In this document: positions 33,025 through 40,772 of the stretch, one piece after another | Layout: the number at the start of each line of letters is the position of its first letter | Position numbering within the stretch: position 1 is the first letter of the stretch | Assembly: GCA_001898035.1 (NCBI GenBank) | Contig: MKRX01000005.1 | Span: forward strand, 84,831 to 134,113 | Reading direction: 5' to 3' | Source of the DNA: Armatimonadetes bacterium 55-13 | Lineage (GTDB): Bacteria; Armatimonadota; Fimbriimonadia; Fimbriimonadales; Fimbriimonadaceae | Length of the DNA stretch: 49,283 nt | Notes under the pieces: model-generated | Database searches by the model: none | Seen by the model: the letters and a program-made list of their open reading frames with translations, nothing else | What the model was told of the DNA's origin: nothing | Position numbers and translations under genes: made by a program

Positions 33025-34523
33025 AGGCCGTAGATATCGCGATATTTGACCGAAAGAATGGAAATGAAGTCCGTGGGTTCCATGGGGCGCCCGGTGACTC
33101 TGGTCACCAGTTCCCGGGGGGTGAATAGTTTGGCCTGATCATAGACCTGCGCTTTGAGCCAGTTGAGCGCACCGCTGAAGTCTCCTGCTTCGAACCTCGA
33201 ATCCAAATCTCCGACTTCACTACTCAGGCATTGCCACATTTGGTAGCTGATGAGGTTGCCCATGGTGTAAGTGGGGAAGTATCCGACCATGCCCCGAGTC
33301 CAGTGAACGTCTTGGATGCAACCGTTGGTGTCGTCGGGCGGGGTAATGCCTAGGTAGTCGGCGTATTTTGAATTCCATGCTTCGGGAAGATCCTTGAGCG
33401 CGGTCTGGCCGGTAAGGATTTCACATTCCAATTCGAATCGGATCAGGATATGGAGGTTGTAGCTCACCTCGTCGGCGCCAACTCGGATGAAGGTTGGTAC
33501 AACTTTGTTAATGGCCCGATACATCGCCTCGGCGTCGAGTCCGGACAACTCCGTAAATGTTGCTTGAAGATCCGGGAGGAAGCGTTTCCAGAATCCTCGA
33601 CTCCTTCCGACGATGTTCTCCCAGAGCCTAGACTGGCTCTCATGAACGGCGAGGGAGATTCCTCCTGGAAGCGGTGTGCCTTCGAAACGCTTGGGCGAGT
33701 TTTGCTCGTAAAGTCCATGGCCCATTTCGTGAAGCGAACTCGAAACGATCCCTTTGATGTGGTCGCTGGGGCGCGTGGTCATGCGAACGTCGTGATGAGC
33801 GAGGTGGGTGCAAAAGGCGTTGTTGGCTACATCCAGCCGTCCGCAAGAAAAGTCAAATCCAACTTGTCCGGCGGCGCGTTCGGCAAATGCCCTGAGCTTT
33901 GGTTTATCCCAATCTCCGTAGAGCATCGAATCGTCAACTTCTCGCCCCCTCTCCTGAATGTCTTTAAGGAGTTGCACGATCGGACCTTTAATCGTATCGA
34001 AGAGCTTCTTGGCATCGGCGTAAGAAGCTCCCTCCTCGAAGAGATCAATGAGAGGATCATAAATGTGATCTTGGTAGCCCAATCGCTCTGCCGTCTCTCG
34101 GTTGATGTCAAACAATTGCTCCAAATAGGGAAGCATTGCTTTGAAATCATTGGCTGGCTTGGCTCGGCGCCAGGTGTCATATGCGTCCGAACCTACTTGA
34201 GCCTTTCGGGCAACGAGTTCGCCGGGCAGCTTCGTTTGCGTCCTCAATTCTCGCCGTAGGACTCTAATCGCCGCCGCTTCCTCAGACCCCGGCGTAACGT
34301 CCCGCGCCGCTTCTTCAACCAATTTTTGAAAAGAGTCCGAGGTTATCTTCTCATGCCGCATTCGCGCCAGAATAGCGACATGCTTTCCGCGGGCGTCGGC
34401 GCCACCCGGAGGCATGAGTACTTGGCGATCCCAGTTAAATAGGGATATCGAGGCATCGATGGCATCGACGTCCCCATAGCGGTCGATGAGTCGTCTATAG
34501 GCTGGAGAGGATTCCTGAATCAT
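33021..34523 (-). CDS. M32-family metallocarboxypeptidase (paralogue 1)
   Basis: A 500-residue carboxypeptidase of the Taq/Pfu M32 family, which removes C-terminal residues using one divalent metal. The zinc site is HEMGH with His265, Glu266 and His269, and the third ligand is Glu295 in HESQSR. Other hallmarks are FNWDRQVLMPPGGADARG near the start and DIRF-type strands followed by PSDHIKGIVSSSLHE. It is leftward and followed by DUF3052 (4-base overlap). Its ATG abuts that of the divergent PQQ-dependent gene (CATATG). A second M32 gene lies 1.7 kb downstream; the two share the HExxH, HESQSR and C-terminal GYFPTY..GNL motifs. Confidence 0.94.
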   Translation of the reverse strand: MIQESSPAYRRLIDRYGDVDAIDASISLFNWDRQVLMPPGGADARGKHVAILARMRHEKITSDSFQKLVEEAARDVTPGSEEAAAIRVLRRELRTQTKLPGELVARKAQVGSDAYDTWRRAKPANDFKAMLPYLEQLFDINRETAERLGYQDHIYDPLIDLFEEGASYADAKKLFDTIKGPIVQLLKDIQERGREVDDSMLYGDWDKPKLRAFAERAAGQVGFDFSCGRLDVANNAFCTHLAHHDVRMTTRPSDHIKGIVSSSLHEMGHGLYEQNSPKRFEGTPLPGGISLAVHESQSRLWENIVGRSRGFWKRFLPDLQATFTELSGLDAEAMYRAINKVVPTFIRVGADEVSYNLHILIRFELECEILTGQTALKDLPEAWNSKYADYLGITPPDDTNGCIQDVHWTRGMVGYFPTYTMGNLISYQMWQCLSSEVGDLDSRFEAGDFSGALNWLKAQVYDQAKLFTPRELVTRVTGRPMEPTDFISILSVKYRDIYGL

Positions 34524-35618
34524 ATGAAGCTCAAATCTCGGAACACTTGGTCCCGCTTTTGTACATGGACGTTACCCGCCTTAGCGGCCTCGGCACTTTT
34601 GTGGATTGGCTGTGGCGGCGGAGGGAGCGGTGGTGGAGGTTCAACCTCACTCCTTCATGCTGAAGTTGTGGTGAGTGGCCTAGCCTATCCAACATCGCTG
34701 TGCTTTGCGCCGGATGGCCGAATGTTTGTCACGGAAAAGACCACCGGCAGCATTCGGATCATTGATAACGGAGTTCTGCTTCCCGCCCCATTTGCGACTC
34801 TTGATAATAATGACGATGGAGAAAGGGGCCTGCTCAGCGTCGTTCTAGATCCCGATTTCACCAACAACGGATACGTCTATTGCTTTCATACCAAGTCAAG
34901 CGGAACGACGAACGAGGTCGTAAGGTTTACCGCGAACGGAAATGTTGGCGAAAATCCCGCTGTAATTGTCCCCAATTTGCCCGCAGCGAATAATCACGAC
35001 GGTGGAAGGCTGGTGTTTGGCCTCGATGGCAAACTCTACGTAACTCTGGGCGATGTAGCCGACGCCGCCAATGCTCAAAGCGATTCTTCGCCGGCCGGCA
35101 AGGTTCTGCGATATAACCCCGATGGGAGCATTCCCTCAGACAATCCAATTTCCGGCAATCCTCTTTTCACGAAGGGGCATCGGAATTGCTTCGGGATTTG
35201 TGTAGATCCTGATTCCGGCACCATCTTTGTATCCGAAAACGGTCCGAACTGCGACGATGAAGTGAATCGTCTGAGCCCCGGACAGAACTATGGTTGGCGA
35301 CCAAGCCAACCCTGCAATGACAGCGATCCGAACTATACCCAGCCCATCCAGCGCTTCTCGTCCATCATCGCTCCAACGGGAATCACGGTTGGCTCGGGGG
35401 CTTACTCGGGAAGCTTGCTCATGACGAGTTACTCGGACCGTTCTTTGCGAAAAATCGATCTCTCCGATCTGGAAAGTGGATCAGTGACGGGAGTCACCGT
35501 TCTATATCAACACGCTTCGAACGCGCTCATCGATGTTGCCATGGGACCGGACGGCAATTTGTACGTGGCGGCTGGAGACTTTGGAGGGCAAGGCTCGATC
35601 TTGAAGCTTTTGCCTTAG
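34524..35618 (+). CDS. PQQ-dependent sugar dehydrogenase-like lipoprotein
   Basis: A 364-residue protein with a lipoprotein-type leader (LAASALLWIGC, Cys at about 29) followed by a glycine-serine linker. The body is a six-bladed beta-propeller of the soluble glucose dehydrogenase / YliI (GSDH) type: LAYPTSLCFAPDGRMFVTEK, GERGLLSVVLDPDF, NNHDGGRLVFGLDGKLYVTLGD (with the catalytic His), KVLRYNPDGSIP, GHRNCFGI and GPDGNLYVAAGD. Soluble GDH oxidises sugars with PQQ and calcium; related proteins act on other sugars. ATG 34524 adjoins the divergent M32 start with no spacer, so its ribosome site must lie inside the other gene. Confidence 0.88.
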   Translation: MKLKSRNTWSRFCTWTLPALAASALLWIGCGGGGSGGGGSTSLLHAEVVVSGLAYPTSLCFAPDGRMFVTEKTTGSIRIIDNGVLLPAPFATLDNNDDGERGLLSVVLDPDFTNNGYVYCFHTKSSGTTNEVVRFTANGNVGENPAVIVPNLPAANNHDGGRLVFGLDGKLYVTLGDVADAANAQSDSSPAGKVLRYNPDGSIPSDNPISGNPLFTKGHRNCFGICVDPDSGTIFVSENGPNCDDEVNRLSPGQNYGWRPSQPCNDSDPNYTQPIQRFSSIIAPTGITVGSGAYSGSLLMTSYSDRSLRKIDLSDLESGSVTGVTVLYQHASNALIDVAMGPDGNLYVAAGDFGGQGSILKLLP

Positions 35619-36193
35619 CGTAGACGGGCAATCAGGCCCGCTTTAACGGCGGGCCATTCCGCTGGCAAGATCGAGTACATCACGGTATCACGAACATAGC
35701 CGCTGGCGAACGTCATGTGGTTCCGGAGAACTCCCTCTTTCGTTGCGCCTAATTTTTCGATGGCTCTTTGACTTTGCAGATTTCTGGCATCGGTTTTTAG
35801 CTGGACGCGAACTGCGTTCATAGCCTCGAACGCGTGCCCGAGAATGAGCAGCTTACTTTCAGGATTGACTTGCGTTCCGCGATAGTCTCTGCCGTACCAA
35901 GTCATCCCAACCTCCAAGGCGCGATGAGCGGAACGGATATCCAGATAGCAAGTCATGCCCACCGCCCTATTGGTTAACTGATCGAAAACGGTGAAAGGAA
36001 GAACGGTAGGCTGCTCCAGCAGACGTTGGATGTATCCCTCCAGGCCATCCTTATCGTAGCTTGAAGGAGCTCCGGTCACAATGTATTGAAAGGTTTCTTC
36101 GTCGGCAACCCTTGCCAGATCGCTGCCGTGGGTTACATTGGCGGGGACCAGTTTGACGAATCTTCCTTCGAGAGTGACCGGAGCAGCGTTCAT
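35615..36193 (-). CDS. GNAT-family N-acetyltransferase (RimJ/RimL type)
   Basis: A 192-residue acetyltransferase of the RimJ/RimL-like GNAT group that uses acetyl-CoA. The pattern is VTLEGRFVKLVPA, then LDIRSAHRALEVGMTWYGRDYRGT (motif A region, with the Q/R-x-x-G/A-like RGT turn), KTDARNLQSQRAIEKLGATKEG, and a C-terminal RDTVMYSIL. The substrate could be a protein N-terminus or an amine-bearing small molecule. It follows the second M32 gene directly, sharing one base (TAATG), and ends interlocked with the PQQ-dependent gene. Confidence 0.92.
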   Translation of the reverse strand: MNAAPVTLEGRFVKLVPANVTHGSDLARVADEETFQYIVTGAPSSYDKDGLEGYIQRLLEQPTVLPFTVFDQLTNRAVGMTCYLDIRSAHRALEVGMTWYGRDYRGTQVNPESKLLILGHAFEAMNAVRVQLKTDARNLQSQRAIEKLGATKEGVLRNHMTFASGYVRDTVMYSILPAEWPAVKAGLIARLR

Positions 36194-37677
36194 TACAGCC
36201 CGTAGACTTCTCGATACTTGGCGCCGAGCCCCTGGAGGTAGTCGGTAGCTTCCATCGGTTTGCCGGTAACTTGGACGATGAGGTCCTTCGGCTTATGCTT
36301 CTTGCCTTGAGAGTAGACGTTTGCTTGAAGCCACTCCAGCATCGGCTTGAAGTTTCCTGCCGCCATGAGATCTTGGGTGTTGGGGATATCGCGTTCGAGA
36401 GCGTTCCATATCTGATAGCTCAAGAGATTTCCCATCGAATACGTGGGGAAGTAGCCGATGGAGCCCATCGACCAATGGACGTCTTGTAAACATCCCTCGG
36501 AGTCGTTAGGCGGAGTGACCCCCAGATAGTCCGTATACTTGGCGTTCCATACTTCCGGGATGTCCTTCACGGCAAGCGCGCCCGTCAGTACATCGCACTC
36601 GATCTCAAACCGCACCATGGTGTGAAGGTTGTAAGTTAACTCGTCCGCTTCAACTCGAATAAGGCTGGGCTTCACCTTATTGATGGCCTTGTAAAACGTA
36701 TCGAGGTCTTTGCCAGCAATTTGGGGAAAGGCTCTTTGAAGATGGGGAAGGAAGTGCTGCCAGAAGGCGCGACTTCTCCCGACGATGTTCTCCCAGGTTC
36801 GGCTTTGGCTCTCATGAAGGCCATAGGAAACGCCCCCGGCCAGCGGAGTGCGATCCCAAGCTCTTGGGGAACCCTGTTCGTACATGCCGTGCCCCGCCTC
36901 GTGGAGAGATCCGAAGATGGCAGAACCCAAATAGTCTTTGTATCGAGTCGTTAAACGAATATCGCCAACTGACCAGCCGCTGCAGAATGGATGGGGCGCC
37001 GTGTCCTGCCGCCCCCTTTCAAAGTCGAAGCCTATTGCCTGGACGATTTCCTCGGTAAAGCGACTTTGGGCGAGGATGTCCCAGTCTCCATAAAGCCAAG
37101 AATCGTCGGTCTCCGGGAGTTCCTGGATCTGTTTAACCAGTTCCACTTGAGGACCTCGAATCGCGTCATACATGGCCTGAGCGTCCGCAGTATTGGAACC
37201 TTCCTCGTACTGGTCGAGCAGCGCGTCATAGACATGATCCGTGTAGCCAAGGAAATCGGCCTCTTGCTTCGCAATCTCGAACATTCGCTCCAAGATGGGC
37301 GCGAAGCTCTTGAAATCGTTAGTAGCGCGCGCTTTCACCCACTCTTCGTGGGCAAGGGCGGACAACTTTGATTTTTCTTCCACCAAACTCGAAGGGAACT
37401 TGGTGGCGAGATCGAGCTCTCGCCCAACGACCCGCAAGAGGGCCGCATCGTCGGATTCTGGGGTGGCTTCCGTCTTGGCCTTTTCGAGCAAGTTACGGGT
37501 TTCGTCTGCAGTCAAGAGCTCGTGGTGCATTCTGCTGAGTCGACCGACGTGTTCACCACGAGCGTCGGCCCCTCCCCTTGGCATGTAAGTCTGCTGGTCC
37601 CAATCCATGATTGCAACAGCGGAACCAAGGGCATTGAGGTCATATAGGCGCGATTTGAGCGCATCTAGGGAGGACAT
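36193..37677 (-). CDS. M32-family metallocarboxypeptidase (paralogue 2)
   Basis: From ATG 37677 the protein is 494 aa. The zinc site is HEAGH (His259, Glu260, His263) with Glu289 in HESQSR. Hallmarks are MDWDQQTYMPRGGADARG and GYFPTYSMGNLLSYQ, close to paralogue 1 but with a different N-terminus (MSSLDALKSRL). The frame continues 17 codons to 37728, but that stretch lies over a terminator stem and has no ribosome site. It is followed by the GNAT gene in the same transcript. It is probably an older duplication product. Confidence 0.93.
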   Translation of the reverse strand: MSSLDALKSRLYDLNALGSAVAIMDWDQQTYMPRGGADARGEHVGRLSRMHHELLTADETRNLLEKAKTEATPESDDAALLRVVGRELDLATKFPSSLVEEKSKLSALAHEEWVKARATNDFKSFAPILERMFEIAKQEADFLGYTDHVYDALLDQYEEGSNTADAQAMYDAIRGPQVELVKQIQELPETDDSWLYGDWDILAQSRFTEEIVQAIGFDFERGRQDTAPHPFCSGWSVGDIRLTTRYKDYLGSAIFGSLHEAGHGMYEQGSPRAWDRTPLAGGVSYGLHESQSRTWENIVGRSRAFWQHFLPHLQRAFPQIAGKDLDTFYKAINKVKPSLIRVEADELTYNLHTMVRFEIECDVLTGALAVKDIPEVWNAKYTDYLGVTPPNDSEGCLQDVHWSMGSIGYFPTYSMGNLLSYQIWNALERDIPNTQDLMAAGNFKPMLEWLQANVYSQGKKHKPKDLIVQVTGKPMEATDYLQGLGAKYREVYGL

Positions 37678-37699
37678 GGTAAGCAGGATTCTACCGCTC

Positions 37700-37736
37700 A
37701 AAAAAAGGAACCTTGGGTGTTTCTTCACCCAAGGTT
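37700..37736 (-). terminator. Rho-independent terminator of the PEP-CTERM gene
   Basis: AACCTTGGGTG (37709-37719) and CACCCAAGGTT (37726-37736) make a perfect 11-bp stem with a 6-base loop. Reading leftward, the stem is followed by CC and a run of seven T (A run at 37700-37706 on +). It terminates the PEP-CTERM gene just ahead of the M32 start at 37677. Confidence 0.9.
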
Positions 37737-37761
37737 CAATGCATCGTCGAATAACCCCTTT

Positions 37762-38433
37762 TTAACGCTTTCTTCGGCGGAGCAGTCCGACCGCGCCGAC
37801 GGCAAGCGCGGCAAGAGTTGCCGGTTCGGGGACGGGGGCGGCAGATGCGAAACTCTGCATTGAAGTTCCTGTGTGTCCCTCGTAGCGGGTTGTAATGGCG
37901 GACCCACCGAGATCGGCATTAAACATGGCGAAGTAGGTAGAAGGATCAAAGGTCGAACCGTCGACCTTGATGGTGTCTGCCTTAAAATTTCCAGCATTCA
38001 GGTTGATGCTGTAGGCGGTGGTTGCCTGAATATTGCCGGTTGGAGCTTCATAGAGAATGTCCCAGATGGCAAGCTGAAGGGCAGCCGAACCTTTTTTGTC
38101 GACATTGTCATGGAAGGTTGGAGCGTACTTCTGAAGCAAGTATCCAATGGTCGCGCCGCCGTTTAGGCTTCCCGTATCAGATTTGAATGCCTGTCCATTG
38201 CCTGCGGCATGGAGAATGTCGACGCAGTAGCCGTAGGTCTGTGGCTCGCTTCCATAGGTGAATTTGTTTTCTCCAATATAGACATTGCCATCGTAACTTC
38301 CAACGGACCCAGATAGATGGATTTTGGCGGTGCCATGGTTGGGCGCCATGCCTTGATAGAGAAAAGTGTCTGCGCTCGCGAAGGCGGCGGTTGTCAAAAC
38401 GATTATCGAAAAACCAAAACGATTCATAAGCAT
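37762..38433 (-). CDS. PEP-CTERM surface protein with thioester-like Cys/Gln motifs
   Basis: A 223-residue exported protein: signal peptide MNRFGFSIIVLTTAAFASA, and a C-terminal sorting tag VPEPATLAALAVGAVGLL followed by RRRKR, the PEP-CTERM pattern recognised by exosortase-type enzymes. Inside, YGYCVDI (Cys70) and ALQLAIWDIL (Gln120) match the YCxD and Q-x-A-I-W signature of thioester domains, in which Cys and Gln crosslink and then bind host or surface amines. Assignment of a thioester domain is inference from these two motifs. AAAGGAG precedes the ATG 38433 by about eight bases. It stands alone with a strong terminator after it. Confidence 0.88.
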   Translation of the reverse strand: MLMNRFGFSIIVLTTAAFASADTFLYQGMAPNHGTAKIHLSGSVGSYDGNVYIGENKFTYGSEPQTYGYCVDILHAAGNGQAFKSDTGSLNGGATIGYLLQKYAPTFHDNVDKKGSAALQLAIWDILYEAPTGNIQATTAYSINLNAGNFKADTIKVDGSTFDPSTYFAMFNADLGGSAITTRYEGHTGTSMQSFASAAPVPEPATLAALAVGAVGLLRRRKR

Positions 38434-38546
38434 GAGTGCTCCTTTCAGAGAAAAAAATCAGTTGAGCACTACGGTCCCTTCAATTAGCGTGCCGAGACTC
38501 GGTGGCTGGCGGGATACTGGAGCAATTGCGTGGGGCAGAAGGCGGA

Positions 38547-39137
38547 ATGGATCAGAAAACGATTGCGGCTTATGATCGCGCGGCGAAGAACTTTTCGGAT
38601 GAGTGGCGCGATCAACCGCCGCCTCAAGACATGTACGATCTTTTCTTGTCATTGCTCGGGCCAGGAAGGACGGTCGATATTGGTTGCGGAAGCGGTCGAG
38701 ACGCGGCGTGGCTGACCCAGCAAGGGCATCAAGTCCTGGGCGTCGACGCTTCAGTTCAGATGATCGCCGAAGCGAAAAGAAGGTTTCCCGAAACAGAATT
38801 TCTTGTGGGGGTCCTGCCGCAACTCGAGGTACTGGGCTTAGAACTATTCGACAACGTCGTTTGCGAAACCGTGATCATGCACCTGCCAATCGAATCGATG
38901 GGCCCAGCAGTGCGGAGACTCCTCTCATTAATTAGGCCCGCTGGCGTCCTCTATCTCAGTTGGAGAGTGTCCGCGGAAAGCTCCCGCGATACTCACGGGC
39001 GTCTCTATCAGGCATTTGACGATCAGATAATCATGCTTGAACTTGTGCAATGCGAGTCGTTGTATGACGCTAAATTGATCAGCGAATCGTCAGGAAGGGA
39101 AGTGCGGCGGATTGCCGTAAGGAAAAAATTCATTTAA
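38547..39137 (+). CDS. Class I SAM-dependent methyltransferase
   Basis: A 196-residue protein from ATG 38547 (MDQKTIAAYDRAAKNFSDEW); the frame opens 15 codons earlier without support. The SAM-binding motif I is VDIGCGSGRD, followed by LGVDASVQMIAEAK and the later motif FDNVVCETVIMHL and RPAGVLYLSW. It belongs to the Methyltransf_11/25 superfamily. The substrate is unknown. It is the last normal gene before the transposon and ends 33 bases before the left terminal inverted repeat. Confidence 0.88.
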   Translation: MDQKTIAAYDRAAKNFSDEWRDQPPPQDMYDLFLSLLGPGRTVDIGCGSGRDAAWLTQQGHQVLGVDASVQMIAEAKRRFPETEFLVGVLPQLEVLGLELFDNVVCETVIMHLPIESMGPAVRRLLSLIRPAGVLYLSWRVSAESSRDTHGRLYQAFDDQIIMLELVQCESLYDAKLISESSGREVRRIAVRKKFI

Positions 39138-39162
39138 ATTTATATGGATGGGTATTTGGATT

Positions 39163-39170
39163 AAATTTTT
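39163..39170. repeat. Left copy of 8-bp target site duplication
   Basis: AAATTTTT immediately before the left terminal repeat. It is identical to the eight bases immediately after the right repeat (42180-42187). IS1-family insertion characteristically duplicates 8-9 bp. Confidence 0.85.
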
Positions 39171-39195
39171 GGTAGTGGGTCAGTTTGAAACTTAA
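39171..39195 (+). repeat. Left terminal inverted repeat of the transposon
   Basis: Begins GGTAGTGGGTCAGTTTGA and ends AAACTTAA. The transposase stop codon (39192-39194, minus strand) is inside it. It differs from the right repeat at one position (A instead of G at the 19th base). Confidence 0.9.
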
Positions 39196-40037
39196 TTTTC
39201 TTGAGTCTGGCGATCCAAAAGACCTATCATGTCCTCAACTGTCCAGATGTGGTCGGCAACTCCAGCGGCTACGGCGGGTGTCGTCTTGAGGGTCTGGTGC
39301 TTTCGGCAGAAGTTGTAGTACATGAAGTGAAGGGCAATGGCCGCCTCATGGTTTTCGATCTTCTTAGAGAAAGCGTTGGTGAGTCTCGTGAATCGCCGCA
39401 TGCTCATTCGCATCGTTAAGTTCTGCCGCTCCACGAACGAAGTAGAGATGTGGGATTCCGCTGGGGTTCCAGTGATCGGTTTCTTTTCTGCTCCAATACA
39501 GGCGGCGGGGCTATAGCGTCCGGTATCCGTAGGGCCGGGGCCGTAGAGCTTGACCAGCATCGCATAGTCAATATCGTTCTCGCCAAAAGCCCACGAGACC
39601 GCTTTTAGATATGCCTTGTGTCCGTCGGTCGTAAGTTGAACCTTCGAACTCAATCGCTCTGCCAGGTCATTCATGAACAGGTGAGCAGAGACCGCATCAC
39701 GCTTTGCGACGAACCAAGAAACGATTAGCTTGGTATCGGCATCAAGAGCCGTCCAAGTCCAAACATCCCCATAGCCCCATTCTCCTTGCTTGTCTTCAGG
39801 GACGTTCTTTTCCTTGGAGTAGCAGAAGGACCAAATCTCATCGCATTGAATCCTCTCGCACTTGAGATTGCGCATGACCTGGTTCTGATATTCAGCGCAA
39901 GCACTACCAATATCCACGAGCAGTTTTACGACCGTGTTCTTTGCTGCGCCGGTCATACGAACAGTTGAACGGATCGAATTACCCTCCACCAAGCAGCGAA
40001 CTACTTGCGATCTTCGTTCAGTGTTCATCTGATTCAT
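39192..40037 (-). CDS. IS1-family-like DDE transposase
   Basis: From ATG 40037 the protein is 281 aa (ATG 40028 also possible; the frame extends 28 more codons into the control region). An N-terminal helix-turn-helix (NSIRSTVRMTGAAKNTVVKLL, read as two parts) is followed by the catalytic core. The DDE triad is Asp66 in QCDEIW, Asp138 in TTDGHKAY, and Glu203 in SFVERQNL. The ERQNLTMRMSMRRFTRLTNAFSK block is like the ERHNLNLRQHLARL..SFSKS block of IS1. The reading frame is intact. It is transcribed toward the left end, divergent from the passenger operon. Confidence 0.92.
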   Translation of the reverse strand: MNQMNTERRSQVVRCLVEGNSIRSTVRMTGAAKNTVVKLLVDIGSACAEYQNQVMRNLKCERIQCDEIWSFCYSKEKNVPEDKQGEWGYGDVWTWTALDADTKLIVSWFVAKRDAVSAHLFMNDLAERLSSKVQLTTDGHKAYLKAVSWAFGENDIDYAMLVKLYGPGPTDTGRYSPAACIGAEKKPITGTPAESHISTSFVERQNLTMRMSMRRFTRLTNAFSKKIENHEAAIALHFMYYNFCRKHQTLKTTPAVAAGVADHIWTVEDMIGLLDRQTQEN

Positions 40038-40038
40038 A

Positions 40039-40072
40039 ATGACTAGTATACTTGAGCCAAGTATGATTCCAA
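40039..40072. promoter_or_regulatory. Divergent promoters for transposase and passenger operon (predicted)
   Basis: Leftward, TTGGAA (-35; + strand 40067-40072) and TATACT (-10; 40045-40050) are 16 bases apart, serving the transposase. Rightward, ATGACT (-35; 40039-40044) and TATGAT (-10; 40062-40067) are 17 bases apart, serving the 222-aa gene. Matches to the sigma70 consensus are 4/6 and 5/6 in each case. They overlap each other and the palindrome, so one bound protein could control both. Confidence 0.45.
40048..40064. promoter_or_regulatory. Perfect 17-bp palindrome, candidate operator
   Basis: ATACTTG-AGC-CAAGTAT, with 7-bp perfect arms. It lies between or overlapping the -35 and -10 boxes of both predicted divergent promoters. 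The natural candidate to bind it is the XRE domain encoded in the passenger operon, or the transposase's own helix-turn-helix. Confidence 0.55.
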
Positions 40073-40098
40073 CAAAATACATGCTTTTTTTGTTGGAA
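40067..40098. promoter_or_regulatory. 11-bp-arm inverted repeat ahead of the first passenger gene
   Basis: TTCCAACAAAA (40067-40077) and TTTTGTTGGAA (40088-40098) are perfect inverted copies with a 10-base spacer. The right arm ends five bases before ATG 40104 and includes GGAA, the only ribosome-site-like sequence there. If transcribed, the hairpin would hide it and limit translation. As DNA it could be a second operator. Confidence 0.55.
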
Positions 40099-40103
40099 AT
40101 GCT

Positions 40104-40772
40104 ATGATCAGCATTATGCACACGAATGAGTTAAATGTTGCTCAGATAATCACTGCCTTGACTCCCTTTGCCGAGAAAGCCAAGGAGGTCCTTCCCCAGC
40201 CCATGATGGTCAGACTATTCAAGTGGATCGACGGGAATAGATCCTGTGCAGCTGCGGCCCTTAGATCCGAGTGTCAGACGCACCTTTCTGACATAACTTT
40301 GCTAACAGGAAGAGTGAAAAAGGTCTCCAAGGCTCCTGATGGACGTCGCCCAGGAAATACGACGTGGATAATCGTGCCCACTTTAGCAGGTGTCTTTGGT
40401 GTGATCGTTCGAAACGTAGTCAAACATGGCGATAAGGAGTATCGATTTTTGTCTGACACATCCGCAGAAATTTCAAGTCACTTAACCGAACGGCTGATAG
40501 ACGTACCTGAACCTGTAAATGTCCAAGATATTGTAGTCGGAATTGAAAGGGCAAGGAAAACCAGTACCCGTATGGAGAGCTTAGCTGTTAAAATTCTAAT
40601 TGGTAATATTGATCATGCAAGTAAAAAGATACGAGTTGAAGATGAGATCCCCATTTTCAATGAAGGACTGACGGACAGAGATATTGAAGGTATCCTCATC
40701 AACAGGGAACAAGCCACACACAAGTCTCCAGATGTGCCGGTTAAAAAAAAGGGAACCCGCCCTAAAGCATGA
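40104..40772 (+). CDS. Transposon passenger: unknown 222-aa protein coupled to ImmA/IrrE gene
   Basis: I do not recognise this protein. It is 222 aa from ATG 40104 (ATG 40116 is an alternative). No signal peptide, membrane segment or classical catalytic motif is visible. The segments PGNTTWIIVPTLAGVFGVIVR and later VNVQDIVVGIERARKTS suggest an alpha/beta core. The tail is lysine- and arginine-rich (KKKGTRPKA). Base use is visibly more AT-rich than in the flanking chromosomal genes. Its stop overlaps the next gene's start (ATGA). Pairing with an XRE-ImmA/IrrE gene suggests it is the partner, toxin or regulated factor, but that is inference. Confidence 0.7.
   Translation: MISIMHTNELNVAQIITALTPFAEKAKEVLPQPMMVRLFKWIDGNRSCAAAALRSECQTHLSDITLLTGRVKKVSKAPDGRRPGNTTWIIVPTLAGVFGVIVRNVVKHGDKEYRFLSDTSAEISSHLTERLIDVPEPVNVQDIVVGIERARKTSTRMESLAVKILIGNIDHASKKIRVEDEIPIFNEGLTDRDIEGILINREQATHKSPDVPVKKKGTRPKA

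Noticed and set aside
33450-34259. Plus-strand 269-codon open frame inside the M32 gene
   Set aside because: It lies antisense to an intact carboxypeptidase with its whole catalytic site; composition follows the sense gene.
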